From contig CAWCKT010000007.1 in the NCBI GenBank assembly GCA_963796155.1, positions 62,001 through 126,000 on the forward strand: 64,000 nucleotides of DNA. Direction: 5' to 3'. A model generated the notes under the pieces. The model ran no database searches. It was given only the letters and a program-made list of their open reading frames with translations, and was not told the DNA's origin. The translations under genes were made by a program, and so were the position numbers. This document shows positions 8,477-17,832 of the stretch, one piece after another (the stretch's first letter is position 1; each line of letters opens with the position of its first letter). The DNA is from AP-15 sp963796155. GTDB taxonomy: Bacteria; Pseudomonadota; Alphaproteobacteria; ATCC43930; CGMCC-115725.

Positions 8477-10565
8477 ATGGCATTGTCGATCGGCATTCTC
8501 GGTCACCTGGTGATCGAAAGCGATGATTGCGAGCTCGGGAAAATCCCGAAAAAAGCCCGCGCCCTGCTCGGCTATATGGCGGCGCAGGGAGGGCAGGTGG
8601 TCAGTCGTGAGCGGCTCGCCGACCTGCTGTGGCCATTCCAGGGATCGGAACAGGCACGTCACAGCCTTCGCAATTGCCTCCTGGAGCTGCGCAAGGCGCT
8701 CGGGCCTGGCGCGGCGCGTTACCTCGTCACTGACTTCGCCAATTGCCAAGTCCAGGGCGTTGTCGTCGACCTTGACCGCTTCGAGCGGCTATCCCGCTCG
8801 CAACATGAAACCGAGCTGCGAGCGGCGGCGGAGTTGTATCGGGGGGAATTCCTTGCCGATTTCGTAATCAATTCCGAGCCCTTTCAGGAATGGCTCGCAG
8901 CCGAACGTGACCGCACGCTTGCCTTGATTTGCGACATCCTGCACCGACTGACAGCAAAGCAAGTTGCTGACGGCGAGCCCGAGGCAGCAATCCAGTCGGG
9001 ACGTAGGCTGGTGGCGCTCGACCCTCTCTCCGAGTTCGGCCAGCGTGCCTTGATTCGCGCCTATGCCAAAGCCGGCCGCCGCGGCGAAGCGCTGCGGCAG
9101 TACAAGAGCTGCGCCGAGACCCTGAAGCGCGAGCTTGGGGTGGCGCCCGATGCCGAGACGCAGGCGCTCGCCAACGAGATTGCACGCTCGGACGGTGCTG
9201 GGGAGGCCAATGCGCTCAGCCGATCTGCCGAGAGCGCTGGATCTAGCCCAGCGGAGATTGCTGCGTCCCGCGACGCGGCGGATCGACCGCCTGGAGGTTC
9301 GGTTCGGCCCGTCGAGCCCGGGGACCACCCGGCTAAAATGGCCCTGCTTGTTGTCGAGCATCTCCGTGGGGGTAGCGCCGTTGCGCAACCTGACCGGCGA
9401 TCCGGAGCAGCAATATCTCGTGGAAGCCTTCACCGACGATCTTGTCACCGACCTGCTGCGTCACGGGCGTGGACTGGCGCTAAAGCCGATCACAGCAGAG
9501 CGAGGAGGTTTGGGCAACCTCACCCGGGATGCTGAACGTGGCTTCGGTTTCGTGGTCACCGGCAGCGCGCAGCGCAGCGGCCCCGGGATGCTGCGGGTCA
9601 ATATGCGGATCTCCGATGCAGCGACGTCGGAGTATCTCTGGGCGGGTCGGCACGAGTTCCGACCCGAGGACCTCGCCCCGATACAGACCAAGATCACCCG
9701 ACGGATCTCGCGAGAGCTTCACGTGCTGCTGATGCAAGAGGCGAGCCGCCGCGCGTCCGTCGCTTCGGGTCCGGAGCTCGGCATTAACGAGTGTCTCTCC
9801 CGCGCCAAGACGGCGCTTAGCGGTGTGACCCGGGCCGAGTCCGAGGCCGACGCTCAGCGATGGTTCCTCGCCGCCCTCGCGCGCGATCCGCGCAACGTCG
9901 AGGCCCTCACCGGTCTGGCCAGGACTTGCCAGCATGTCCTCAGCAATCCTTGGTGGGGCGACCCTCGTGCTGCCGCTGCGGCGTCTGACCTGGGGCGCGA
10001 GGCGGTCGCGATCGCGCTGGACCTCGCGCCGGGCCATGCCCCCGCAAAATGCACACAAGGAATGCTTCATTCTGCGGCAGGACAATTGCAGGAGGCGGCG
10101 CGCGCCTTCACGCAAGCCCTGGCGATGGATCCGGCGTTGGGGTACGCTCATGGGTTTGCCGGGTACAATGCGGCCCTACTCGGTCACGCCGATGAAACCC
10201 TGCCGGCGATCGAGCGGGCTATGCGCTTCGACCTGACCGATCGGCGGCACAGCATCTTCCTCTTCTACGGTGGATTTGCCGAGCTGCTCCTCGGCCGCAC
10301 GGAAGAGGCGATCGAGCTGCTCCGCAAATCTCTGGAACGCAATCCCAGCTACGGAGGCGCGCAACTCTTCCTGATGGCGGCCTTGTCCCTGACCGACCGC
10401 GGCAGCGAAGCGGCCCAGCTGGCAGAGTCGTTTCGCGAGCAATATCCGGAATACCCGGCGAACGCTTTCGAGCAGCTCTGGCTGTCGCGCTCGGCTTCCG
10501 CCACCTATCGCGCTCAGGTCCAACCGCTCTTCGAGGTAATTCGCGGTCTTGGCAACGCCGCGTGA
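8477..10565 (+). CDS. SARP-type (BTAD) transcriptional regulator with TPR tail, one apparent frameshift
   Basis: A large regulator read in two frames. The first (from ATG 8477) gives a winged helix-turn-helix (residues about 1-95, with SRERLADLLWP and HSLRNCLLELRKALG) and a bacterial transcriptional activation domain (about 96-245, EPFQEWLAAERDR, LDPLSEFGQRALIRAYAKAG). The second (to 10565) gives PLRNLTGDPEQQYLVEAFTDDL, a TolB/AdCy-linked domain, and TPRs. The frames join between about 9200 and 9360, where a +1 change would make one protein of about 690 residues. Either the sequence has an indel, the gene is broken, or the halves are made separately. It probably acts on the repeats at 7070 and 11316. 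Confidence 0.75.
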
Positions 10566-11315
10566 CCTCTGCGCAGCTATGCCTACGCCAAATCTCGGGC
10601 ACTGGCACGGCGCGTAATGCGCCGGCGCGCCCCAGCAGTTCACCTCACGATAGACCCATGCTTGATGCCGTCGACAACTCCTCGAAAACGACAGCCAGGC
10701 GGTAGGGACGGTCCTTCGAGCGAACCAAGAAACCGGGTTTGGCCGGGTGGCCGACGGTCGGTTGGGCGGGCCGCTGTGTGGAGCCGAGCGGTCCTCTGGT
10801 AGTCGAGCCAATCGGCGGAAGCCTCCCCGCACCCTTACTCGCTTCGGTAGCGCACCACCTGGCGACTTGGGTTCAAGCGCGCCGAGCCGGTTGAGCCCGA
10901 AGCCCGGCAGGACTTTGTCCATCGTCGACACCATGCCGAGTTGGCGGGCAATGGCCGGGCCGCTCGGGCGCTGACGCCGCAGCCGCCGGATCTCCCCCTC
11001 GCGTAGAGGTGGCGCTGGTGCGGCGCTGCGACCCGAACTGCTGTCAGCCAATGCCACCCGCCGTCACAGCGGCAGTGGGCCTAGCCAGCGATAGGCTCGG
11101 CTAACGGCCGCGTCCACCGATATCTCTGCTGGACAGTGGCGTCAATGCGATCCGGATCGTAACTCGCCCCCGGGCGCCTACTGTAAGAGGCCGTCGGTGC
11201 CAGTTTATTATTCGCCGGCGCAGATCACCCTGCCGCGTGAGCCAAGGCACCGCGGTCTCTCCACAAGCTGCAAATTCATCGGCAATCGTGCCAAAAAATC
11301 ATAAAATTTTCAGAG
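10566..11315. other. Long intergenic region before the pilus locus
   Basis: About 750 bases with no intact gene. The only recognisable content is a decayed IS481-type transposase piece (listed separately) and an A+T-rich stretch at about 11292-11312 just before the direct-repeat element. It separates the regulator gene from the pilus operon. Confidence 0.5.
10847..10990 (-). pseudogene. Remnant of an IS481-like transposase
   Basis: On the reverse strand a short stretch reads LREGEIRRLRRQRPSGP, then AIARQLGM, then VLPGFGLNRLGALEPKSP. This matches the helix-turn-helix part of IS481-family transposases (LRRQR-TGPAIARxLG...VLRRHGLxRLxxLEP). The DDE catalytic core is not readable in one frame, and no terminal repeats were seen. 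It is a relic, so a mobile element once inserted between the regulator and the pilus operon. The match is by eye and short. Confidence 0.5.
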
Positions 11316-11348
11316 TGGACGCGTTTCTGACGCCCGACTGGACATCGT
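11316..11348 (+). promoter_or_regulatory. SARP-type direct-repeat element upstream of the flp pilin
   Basis: TGGACGC (11316-11322) and CTGACGC (11327-11333) are four bases apart, as at 7070-7087. The 19-base cores differ at two positions. CATCGT at 11343-11348 could be the -10, nine bases downstream. The element lies about 100 bases before the pilin ATG, so it could control the whole cpa/tad operon. Inference only. Confidence 0.5.
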
Positions 11349-11448
11349 GTTGATGGAATATGGTTAAGGTGAGCATTGGCCCGAGCGGCAATTGTCAGCG
11401 ACGCACACTGGCAAAACGGCTGCACTTCACTTTCCAAGGAGACAATAC

Positions 11449-11634
11449 ATGTTCAGTTTGCTCCATAAATTCTACTGGCACGAGCGCGGTGCAACGGCTG
11501 TTGAATACGCCATGCTCGTCGTGTTCGTCGCCCTCGCTATTGCCGTCGGCGCGCAGACCTTCGGCAATGGAATCGTTGGCATCTTCACTAACATGGCTGG
11601 CACCATTACCGGCATCCCGATGCCCAACCCCTAA
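11449..11634 (+). CDS. flp: Flp/Fap-type class IVb pilin
   Basis: The major Flp pilin, 61 residues before processing. The leader ends HERG, and CpaA would cut after Gly14. The mature protein starts ATAVEYAML with Glu at +5 and Tyr at +6, the hallmark of Flp pilins, followed by a hydrophobic helix (VVFVALAIAVGA). The ATG at 11449 follows a clear AAGGAG. Upstream in-frame codons are rejected because they would bury the leader. It is the first gene of the pilus operon, 83 bases before cpaA. Pilins of this type form adhesive bundles for surface attachment. Confidence 0.95.
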   Translation: MFSLLHKFYWHERGATAVEYAMLVVFVALAIAVGAQTFGNGIVGIFTNMAGTITGIPMPNP

Positions 11635-11717
11635 GCGGCGCATAGCATGGCCGGTCGGCAAACGGTATTCCGTTTTCCGACCCGCCAGCTCGGCGTAACC
11701 TCTGTTAGGGGTCGGCG

Positions 11718-12209
11718 GTGCAGACGGTAGTCATGGTTACCGCGATTGGCGTCCTTGCCGTCATCGCCCATTTGGATGTGCGCACCCGGCGCATTCCCAA
11801 TGGGCTCGCTGCCACCATCGCCATCCTCGGCCTGGTTCGAATGATCCTCGACGGCCACCCGCTCGTGGCTGCTCATACCCTCGAGGCGAGCGCCGTGGTA
11901 TTCGCAGTGGCATTCCTGCTCTTCTGGCGCGGTGTTCTCGGCGGTGGCGACGCCAAGCTGGTAGCCGCAACGGCCCTCCTCGTCGGCTATCATGACCTGC
12001 TGAACTTTCTTTTCCTGATGAGCCTGTGCGGCGGCGCCCTTGCGCTCGCGATCCTCGCGCGAGACAAGCTCCGCCTGCAGCGCTGGCACACCCCGCGGTC
12101 GACCGTAGGACCCATCGCGCTACCGGCGCAATCGACCGTACCTTACGGAGTTGCGATCGCCGCGGCCGGCGCAATTACGTTGATACTGCAAACCTCTCTT
12201 GCGGAGTGA
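11718..12209 (+). CDS. cpaA: Flp prepilin peptidase CpaA (A24 family)
   Basis: A polytopic inner-membrane aspartyl protease of 163 residues that removes the pilin leader. Both catalytic aspartates are visible: Asp20 in AHLDVRTRRIPN and Asp78 in the GxGD-like GGGDAKL. Hydrophobic stretches fit about five membrane helices. The N-terminal methyltransferase domain of PilD-type peptidases is absent, as is normal for CpaA/TadV. Translation starts at GTG 11718 after TAGGGG. It ends six bases before cpaB. Confidence 0.93.
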   Translation: MQTVVMVTAIGVLAVIAHLDVRTRRIPNGLAATIAILGLVRMILDGHPLVAAHTLEASAVVFAVAFLLFWRGVLGGGDAKLVAATALLVGYHDLLNFLFLMSLCGGALALAILARDKLRLQRWHTPRSTVGPIALPAQSTVPYGVAIAAAGAITLILQTSLAE

Positions 12210-12215
12210 GCGGCC

Positions 12216-13104
12216 ATGCCTGCCAAGACGATCCTCACTCTTCTCTTCCTGATCTCGCTTGGCGCCGCTGTCATCGTCTGCCTTCACGCACTGCCGCAGC
12301 GGCTCAATCCCGACACGGCGACGGCCAAGGAAGAAATCCTCGTGGCGACTGCGGCGCTCCCGTCCGGCACGCTGCTGCGGGCCAAAGACGTGGTTTGGCG
12401 CACGAATGCCGGCAAGGCGGATCCAAGCCAAATTTTGCGGCCTCCCGGCGTTGCCGGTAACGGCAGTGCCGATCTCGACCAACAAGCGAGCGGTGAAGTA
12501 TATGGCGCGGCGCTGCGCTCCGACATCTCGGCCGGTGACCCGATCCGCCGCAGTGCGATCGTCAAGCCGGGTGATCGCGACTTCCTGCAGGTCGTTCTCT
12601 CGCCCGGGGAGCGAGCAATCGCGATCCCGGTGGCCACCGGCGGGGCCGGCACGGGTCTGCTGTATCCCGGCGACCGCGTCGACGTCATCCTAACTCAGAC
12701 GTTTAAAAACGATCCCCCGCCAGCGCATCGCTCCGTCAGCGAGACGGTCGTCGAAAGCCTACGGGTGCTGGCGGTTGACGCGGCTGACGCAAAGGCGGCT
12801 GGTGCGGGTAACGGTTTCGGCCGCACGGTAACGTTGGAGGTCACGCATCGAGCAGGCGGAGAAGATCAATGTGGCGATCGAACTCGGCAAGCTGTCGCTG
12901 GTGCTGCGCAGTTTGAACGCCGACGGCGTCGCCCGTGCCGCGAGACCTGGGCTGGCCGAGATGGCCAGCGTGAAGCCGACCTGGGCTGGCGATGTCTCGC
13001 CAGCGCTCGGGGATGCCACAACACTGCACAAGGCGATCGCCGACGAACGGCCGGTCGTAGAGGTCATTCACGGAACCAAATCGGTAGCAGTCAAACTCCA
13101 GTGA
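12216..13104 (+). CDS. cpaB: Flp pilus assembly protein CpaB, with one apparent frameshift
   Basis: CpaB/RcpC is a periplasmic, inner-membrane-anchored assembly protein with an SAF domain. The N-terminal anchor (ILTLLFLISLGAAVIV), the SAF start (ILVATAALPSGTLLRAKDV) and GLLYPGDRVDVILT are in one frame. After TLEVT at about 12845 the family's C-terminus (EQAEKINVAIELGKLSLVLR, then VVEVIHGTKSVAVKL) continues in the next frame. One extra base in ACGCATCGAG would account for it. As given, translation without a shift would replace the last 80 residues. Sequencing error and real mutation are both possible. cpaE follows directly, so cpaC and cpaD are missing. Confidence 0.88.
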
Positions 13105-13131
13105 TAGCGACCGACACTCGCGGATCGGGCG

Positions 13132-14343
13132 ATGATGAACACCCTGTTGAAGAGTCCTCTTCACAGCCCCGCACCGATCGAGAAGGCGGTCAGGTTGGCC
13201 GCAAGCCGGGTTCGGCTGATGGCTTTCGTCGCCGACGCTAAGAGCGGGGCGTCCTTGCAGGCCTGCCTGTCGCTACTGCCCTTCCCCGACGCAATCATCA
13301 AGTGCGGGGGCATCGCCAGAGCAATTCAGCATCTCGGTGTCGAACGGTCGCCCGACATCATCATCGTCGATGTCAGCGGCACTGACATGCCGGCCTCGCG
13401 AATACATGAGCTTGCCGAGGTGTGCGAGCCCGGTGTGACGGTGATAGCGATCGGTGACCGCAATGATATCGGACTCTATCGCGACCTCGTGCAGGCAGGG
13501 GTCAGTGAATACATCGTCAAGCCAGCGACGCCGCAACTGCTTACCAAGGCACTGTGCTCTCAGCCCGCCAAGGCCGACCAAAGGCCGATCAGTCGTAAGC
13601 TCGCGAAAATGGTTGCCATCGTCGGCGCGCGGGGTGGAGTTGGCGCAACGACGGTCGCGATCCACCTGGCATGGTATCTGGCCGATCGGCAAAAGCGCCG
13701 GACCCTGCTCCTCGACCTCAACCTGCAGAACGGCGACTGCGCCCTTGCGCTCAACCTGCGGCCAACACCCGGATTGCGTGAGGCGCTCGCCAACCCGCTG
13801 CGGATCGACGGCGTCTTTCTCGAGCGAGCGATGACGGTCCATGGCGAGCGGCTCTTTGTACTGAGTGCAGAGGAGCCTTTGCGCTCCGACACGGAATTCC
13901 GGGACGAAGCGGTCGAGACGCTCATCAGGGCGCTGCGCACACAATTCCATTACATAATCGTAGATGTGCCACTGCTTCCGGGGGAACCGTACCATCGCTC
14001 GCTTGAGATGGCCGATATCCGCGTCATTGTCGCCGACCAGACTCTGCGCTCGGTTCGCGACACGGTACGGCTACGCTACGCGCTCGGCGAAGGCAATGCA
14101 GCACATCGCAATCTTCTCATTCTGAACCGCAGTGGCGAAGGCGGTCGCCATTCGATGACATTGGCGGAGATGGGGAAGGTCGATCTGCGTCCAAAGATTG
14201 TCATCCCGTTCCGGCCGAAGTTGTTCACCGCCGCGGGTCTGCCGCGGCGCGGCAGGTTCATAGAAGCAGTCGCGGCGCTCGCTGCGGAGATTTCGGGCCA
14301 TCTGCCGGAGCGAACACCATGGTGGAGATTGGCAAGATCGTGA
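13132..14343 (+). CDS. cpaE: Pilus localisation ATPase CpaE (MinD/ParA-like)
   Basis: A 403-residue protein with an N-terminal receiver-like domain (about 28-140, DIIIVDVSGTDMP) and a C-terminal ParA/MinD-type ATPase domain. The deviant Walker A reads GARGGVGATT (165-174); as in many CpaE proteins the signature lysine is replaced. LLLDLNLQNGDCAL and YIIVDVPLLPG are the following strands. CpaE guides the secretion machinery to its cellular site. The gene overlaps cpaF by 25 bases, so the two are translationally coupled. It directly follows cpaB with no secretin gene between. Confidence 0.93.
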   Translation: MMNTLLKSPLHSPAPIEKAVRLAASRVRLMAFVADAKSGASLQACLSLLPFPDAIIKCGGIARAIQHLGVERSPDIIIVDVSGTDMPASRIHELAEVCEPGVTVIAIGDRNDIGLYRDLVQAGVSEYIVKPATPQLLTKALCSQPAKADQRPISRKLAKMVAIVGARGGVGATTVAIHLAWYLADRQKRRTLLLDLNLQNGDCALALNLRPTPGLREALANPLRIDGVFLERAMTVHGERLFVLSAEEPLRSDTEFRDEAVETLIRALRTQFHYIIVDVPLLPGEPYHRSLEMADIRVIVADQTLRSVRDTVRLRYALGEGNAAHRNLLILNRSGEGGRHSMTLAEMGKVDLRPKIVIPFRPKLFTAAGLPRRGRFIEAVAALAAEISGHLPERTPWWRLARS

Positions 14344-15710
14344 CAACCCAGACTGAACGCCGGACCGCCGGAGTACCGCGCCCATCGCTCACGCTGGTAG
14401 CCGACACGCCGGCAGAGGCCCCGGTGGCGGTCGCCGATCTGGCCTTGCCCAACGCGTTGAAGGAGCGGATCCGGACGGTTCTGATGACCAGGATCGACCC
14501 GTCCGTGGCCGGCCTCATTCCGCGCGCGAGACTGCGGGGCGAGATCGCAAAGCTGGTCAGCGAGATCGCGACCGAAGAAAGTGCTCAACTCAACAGAGTC
14601 GAGGAAACCGCGCTCGCGTCAGACCTCAGCGACGACATGGTCGGGTTGGGACCGCTCGAACCATTTCTTGAGGATGACGACATCACCGACATCCTGGCGA
14701 ACGGGCCGTTCGACGTTTATGTCGAGCGACGCGGCAAGCTCGAAAAGACCGCCGCCCGTTTTCGCGATGCTCAGCATCTTGTCAACATCGCGCAACGCAT
14801 TGCCTCGGCAATCGGCCGGCGTATAGACGAGGCGAGCCCGATGGTGGACGCGCGGCTCGCCGACGGCAGCCGCGTCAACATCGTCTTGCCGCCGCTCGTG
14901 CTAAACGGCGGTACGATCTCGATCCGAAAATTTCCGAAGCAGGGCCTGACGCTGCACGCGATGGTGCAGCAGCAGAACTTGTCGCGCGAGATGCTGGGTC
15001 TCCTGCAGATCGCTGCGCGCTCACGCCTCAATATCGTGATCTCTGGCGGCACCGGCTCCGGTAAGACGACCTTGTTGAACGCGATCTCGCAATACATCGA
15101 TCGCGACGAACGGGTGATCACGATCGAGGACGCCGTCGAGCTGCGTCTCCAGCAGCCGCATGTCGTGCAGATGGAGACGCGCCCGCCCAACGTCGAAGGT
15201 GCCGGATATATTCCGCAGCGCGAGCTCGTTCGCAATGCCCTACGCATGCGCCCGGACCGCATCATCGTCGGTGAGGTGCGCGGTTCCGAGGCTTTCGACA
15301 TGCTGCAGGCGATGAACACCGGGCACGACGGCTCAATGTCGACGGTCCACGCCAACTCACCGCGCGATGCGCTCTACCGTCTCGAAAATATGGTGATGAT
15401 GGCGAACCTCAATCTGCCACTGAAAGCGATTCGCATGCATATCGCGAGCGCGCTCAACCTGATCGTGCACGTCGAGCGCATGCGAGACGGCATCCGTCGC
15501 GTGCAGAACATCACAGAAGTAGCCGGCATGGAAGGCGATGTCATCACTGCCCGCGAGCTGTTCAGCTTCCGTCACCGCGGCGAGCGGGACGACGGCATGA
15601 TTGACGGTGGGTTCGAGTTGACCCGAATGCGGCCCGATCTGCTTATCCGCGCAGCGCGCATCGGCCTTGCTCAGCAGTTACTCGACACGCTGGGCATTGG
15701 GGGAAACTGA
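14319..15710 (+). CDS. cpaF: Flp pilus secretion ATPase CpaF (TadA)
   Basis: A 463-residue VirB11/GspE-type hexameric ATPase that powers pilus polymerisation at the cytoplasmic face. All hallmarks are seen: Walker A GGTGSGKTT (243-251), Asp box (ITIEDAVEL, near 269), Walker B RIIVGEVRG (about 314-322) and His box (NTGHDGSMSTVHANS, near 335-346). The N-terminal domain has the usual VGLGPLEPFLED-ITDILANG motif. Length is normal and no residues are missing. It is coupled to cpaE and followed one base later by tadB. Confidence 0.96.
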   Translation: MVEIGKIVTTQTERRTAGVPRPSLTLVADTPAEAPVAVADLALPNALKERIRTVLMTRIDPSVAGLIPRARLRGEIAKLVSEIATEESAQLNRVEETALASDLSDDMVGLGPLEPFLEDDDITDILANGPFDVYVERRGKLEKTAARFRDAQHLVNIAQRIASAIGRRIDEASPMVDARLADGSRVNIVLPPLVLNGGTISIRKFPKQGLTLHAMVQQQNLSREMLGLLQIAARSRLNIVISGGTGSGKTTLLNAISQYIDRDERVITIEDAVELRLQQPHVVQMETRPPNVEGAGYIPQRELVRNALRMRPDRIIVGEVRGSEAFDMLQAMNTGHDGSMSTVHANSPRDALYRLENMVMMANLNLPLKAIRMHIASALNLIVHVERMRDGIRRVQNITEVAGMEGDVITARELFSFRHRGERDDGMIDGGFELTRMRPDLLIRAARIGLAQQLLDTLGIGGN

Positions 15711-15711
15711 A

Positions 15712-16662
15712 TTGTACCAGCAAATCCTATTCGCAGCCCTGGGCTTTACGGTTCTGTTCGGTGTAGCGCTGGTCTGGGTGCTCCGCACCGAGCGCCGCAA
15801 TGCGACCATCGAGCCGCGCCTGAAGGCAATCGTCATGTCGACATCGAGTTCCGATAGCGTCGTGGTGTCGCTGCGCAGACCGCTGCCGCAGCGCAGAGCA
15901 TTGCCTGCGGTGCTATTGACGCGGCTCGATGACGCGCTCGCGGCGACCGGCAATCGTATCGGATTACTGCACCTTGCCGCCACCGCGATCCTGGCTAGCG
16001 CGATGATCGGGTTCGCGGCCCAAGTGGCGCAGTCTCGGCCAGCATTCTCAATCGCTTTCGCCGGTGCCGCAGGTTTGGGCGCTCCTGCCCTCCTGGTGCA
16101 GCTCGCGCAGAGTCGAAACCAGCGACGATTTCTCGACGTTTTCCCGGACGCACTCGATCTGATCGTCCGTGCCGTAAGGGCTGGTCTGCCGGTCATCGAG
16201 GCGATCGACCTGGCCACGCGTGAGATCCGCGCGCCTGTCGGGATCGAATTCGAGCGGGTGCTTGGCGAGATGCGCATCGGTGTCGAGATGGAAGACGCGC
16301 TGCAGCATGCCGCCGACCGTATCCGCGTACCGGATTTCCGCTTCTTCGTTGTTAGTCTATTGCTGCACCGGCGCACCGGCGGCAGCATCGCGGAAATTCT
16401 GTCGAATCTCAGCACCGTTATTCGACAGCGCAAAGCACTGCGTACGAAAGCTCGCGCCCTTACCGCTGAGGCTACCGCATCAGCGGCAGTCGTCGCTACT
16501 ATGCCCTTTATCGCGGGGGTGGGGCTCTTCTTCGTCAACCGAGAGGTAATGTCGGTCCTGTTCGTCGATCCCCGCGGCCGTTTCATGCTGGGCGTCGCTG
16601 CAGTCGGTCTGCTATTGGGTGTGGGCGTAATGAAAGCGATGATCAGAAAGAGTCTGCGCTAG
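15712..16662 (+). CDS. tadB: Inner-membrane pilus platform protein TadB (GspF domain)
   Basis: A 316-residue membrane protein carrying a type II secretion F domain. Two helices near the N-terminus (ILFAALGFTVLFGVALVWVL and the pair around 100-150) precede the cytoplasmic helical domain (FPDALDLIVRAVRAGLPVIEAIDLA). C-terminal helices follow (ASAAVVATMPFIAGVGLFFV, then FMLGVAAVGLLLGVGV). I chose the TTG at 15712, one base after the cpaF stop; an earlier TTG would lie inside cpaF. With TadC it forms the platform on which CpaF acts. Confidence 0.92.
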   Translation: MYQQILFAALGFTVLFGVALVWVLRTERRNATIEPRLKAIVMSTSSSDSVVVSLRRPLPQRRALPAVLLTRLDDALAATGNRIGLLHLAATAILASAMIGFAAQVAQSRPAFSIAFAGAAGLGAPALLVQLAQSRNQRRFLDVFPDALDLIVRAVRAGLPVIEAIDLATREIRAPVGIEFERVLGEMRIGVEMEDALQHAADRIRVPDFRFFVVSLLLHRRTGGSIAEILSNLSTVIRQRKALRTKARALTAEATASAAVVATMPFIAGVGLFFVNREVMSVLFVDPRGRFMLGVAAVGLLLGVGVMKAMIRKSLR

Positions 16663-16664
16663 CG

Positions 16665-17678
16665 ATGTTGAACGCATTCGACACAGGATGGCTGGTCGAT
16701 GTCGTCGCGACGTATCTCGCCATTCGCGTCGGTCGGATCCACTTCGGCTCGTCCGACACCTGCATTTTCGTTCTGGCGCTAGCCACAGCCGTGGTAGCGG
16801 CGATCCGGATATGGCGGATCGGAGAACGCGAGGATCGCGAGAAACGGCTCTTTCAAGCGTTGCATGGCGACTGGTTCCGCCATGCCAAGCCGGAGCGACC
16901 GCGGCGCCCGCCCTGGTACCAGCTCCTTGGGGCCAAGATCGCTTCGACGAAGATCATTGGTACCGCCAAACAAGAGCGCTTGCTGACGGCCCTCGTCGCA
17001 GCAGGGATCAAGGGGCACGGCCATCTCGCCGCCCTGATTACCGGTAAGCTGTGTAGCGGGACGGTGTTCGTCCCGCTTTGTTGGCTGCTCCTCGACTGGG
17101 GCCGATTATTCGTCGGTGCACCCGCGCTGAGGTTGGCCGTTATGGCTGGAGCCTTTATCCTCGGCTGGCGTTTCCCCGAGGTTCTCTTGTCGCGGTTCGC
17201 GATGCGGCGACGCAGACGTCTAGAAACCGGAATGCCTGACGCGCTCGATTTACTGGTCATCTGCGCCGCGGCGGGACTCAGTCTCGATCACGCCATCGAG
17301 CAAGTCGGCCGTGTCCTGCGCCCCTCCAGTCCGGAGGTCGCCAAAGAATTCGCCGCGACGGCAGCGGAAATGCGCGTCTTGCCGGTTCGCGGCCAAGCCC
17401 TCGAAAATCTGGCTGACCGGTCGGATCTCGCGAGCCTACGAAGTATTGTCGTCACCCTCAACCAGTCGATCAAGTTTGGCACGTCCCTCACGGACTCGCT
17501 GCGGGTTCTTGCCGCAGAGATGCGCGCCGAACGTCTTGCTCGCTTCGAAGAACGTGCAGCGCGCCTCCCGGTCCTATTGACCTTACCGCTGATGGCTTTT
17601 GTCCTGCCGTCGCTGATGGTTGTGATCGGCACGCCATTGGTGCTGCGCATCGTAGATATGCTTGGTACCGCTCCGTGA
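16665..17678 (+). CDS. tadC: Inner-membrane pilus platform protein TadC (GspF domain)
   Basis: The partner of TadB, 337 residues, again with a GspF domain: MPDALDLLVICAAAGLSLDHAIEQV near 190-215 and a hydrophobic C-terminus (LLTLPLMAFVLPSLMVVIGTP). N-terminal membrane helices flank a basic cytoplasmic loop (KPERPRRPP). It begins two bases after the tadB stop. A gap of about 155 bases separates it from tadG, the longest inside the cluster, and no promoter stands out there. Confidence 0.92.
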   Translation: MLNAFDTGWLVDVVATYLAIRVGRIHFGSSDTCIFVLALATAVVAAIRIWRIGEREDREKRLFQALHGDWFRHAKPERPRRPPWYQLLGAKIASTKIIGTAKQERLLTALVAAGIKGHGHLAALITGKLCSGTVFVPLCWLLLDWGRLFVGAPALRLAVMAGAFILGWRFPEVLLSRFAMRRRRRLETGMPDALDLLVICAAAGLSLDHAIEQVGRVLRPSSPEVAKEFAATAAEMRVLPVRGQALENLADRSDLASLRSIVVTLNQSIKFGTSLTDSLRVLAAEMRAERLARFEERAARLPVLLTLPLMAFVLPSLMVVIGTPLVLRIVDMLGTAP

Positions 17679-17832
17679 CGAATTTTCCGATCCCCACGAT
17701 GGGCTGCACCGCCAATAATAACTGCTCCGACCCCACCCCGGGTCAGATCATGAGCGCCGCGTTTCAGCAGGTCCCTAAATCCGTACCGGGCCTCAATCGA
17801 GTTTCGGCAACTGGCACTCGAGTTAACGGCGC

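Noticed and set aside
9200..9360. Programmed frameshift in the SARP-type regulator
   Set aside because: No slippery heptamer or stimulatory structure can be pointed to; an indel or sequencing error is simpler, given similar breaks in other genes.
15678..16586. Reverse-strand open frame of 302 codons opposite tadB
   Set aside because: Antisense shadow rich in Arg/Ser with no ribosome site; tadB is clearly coding on the other strand.
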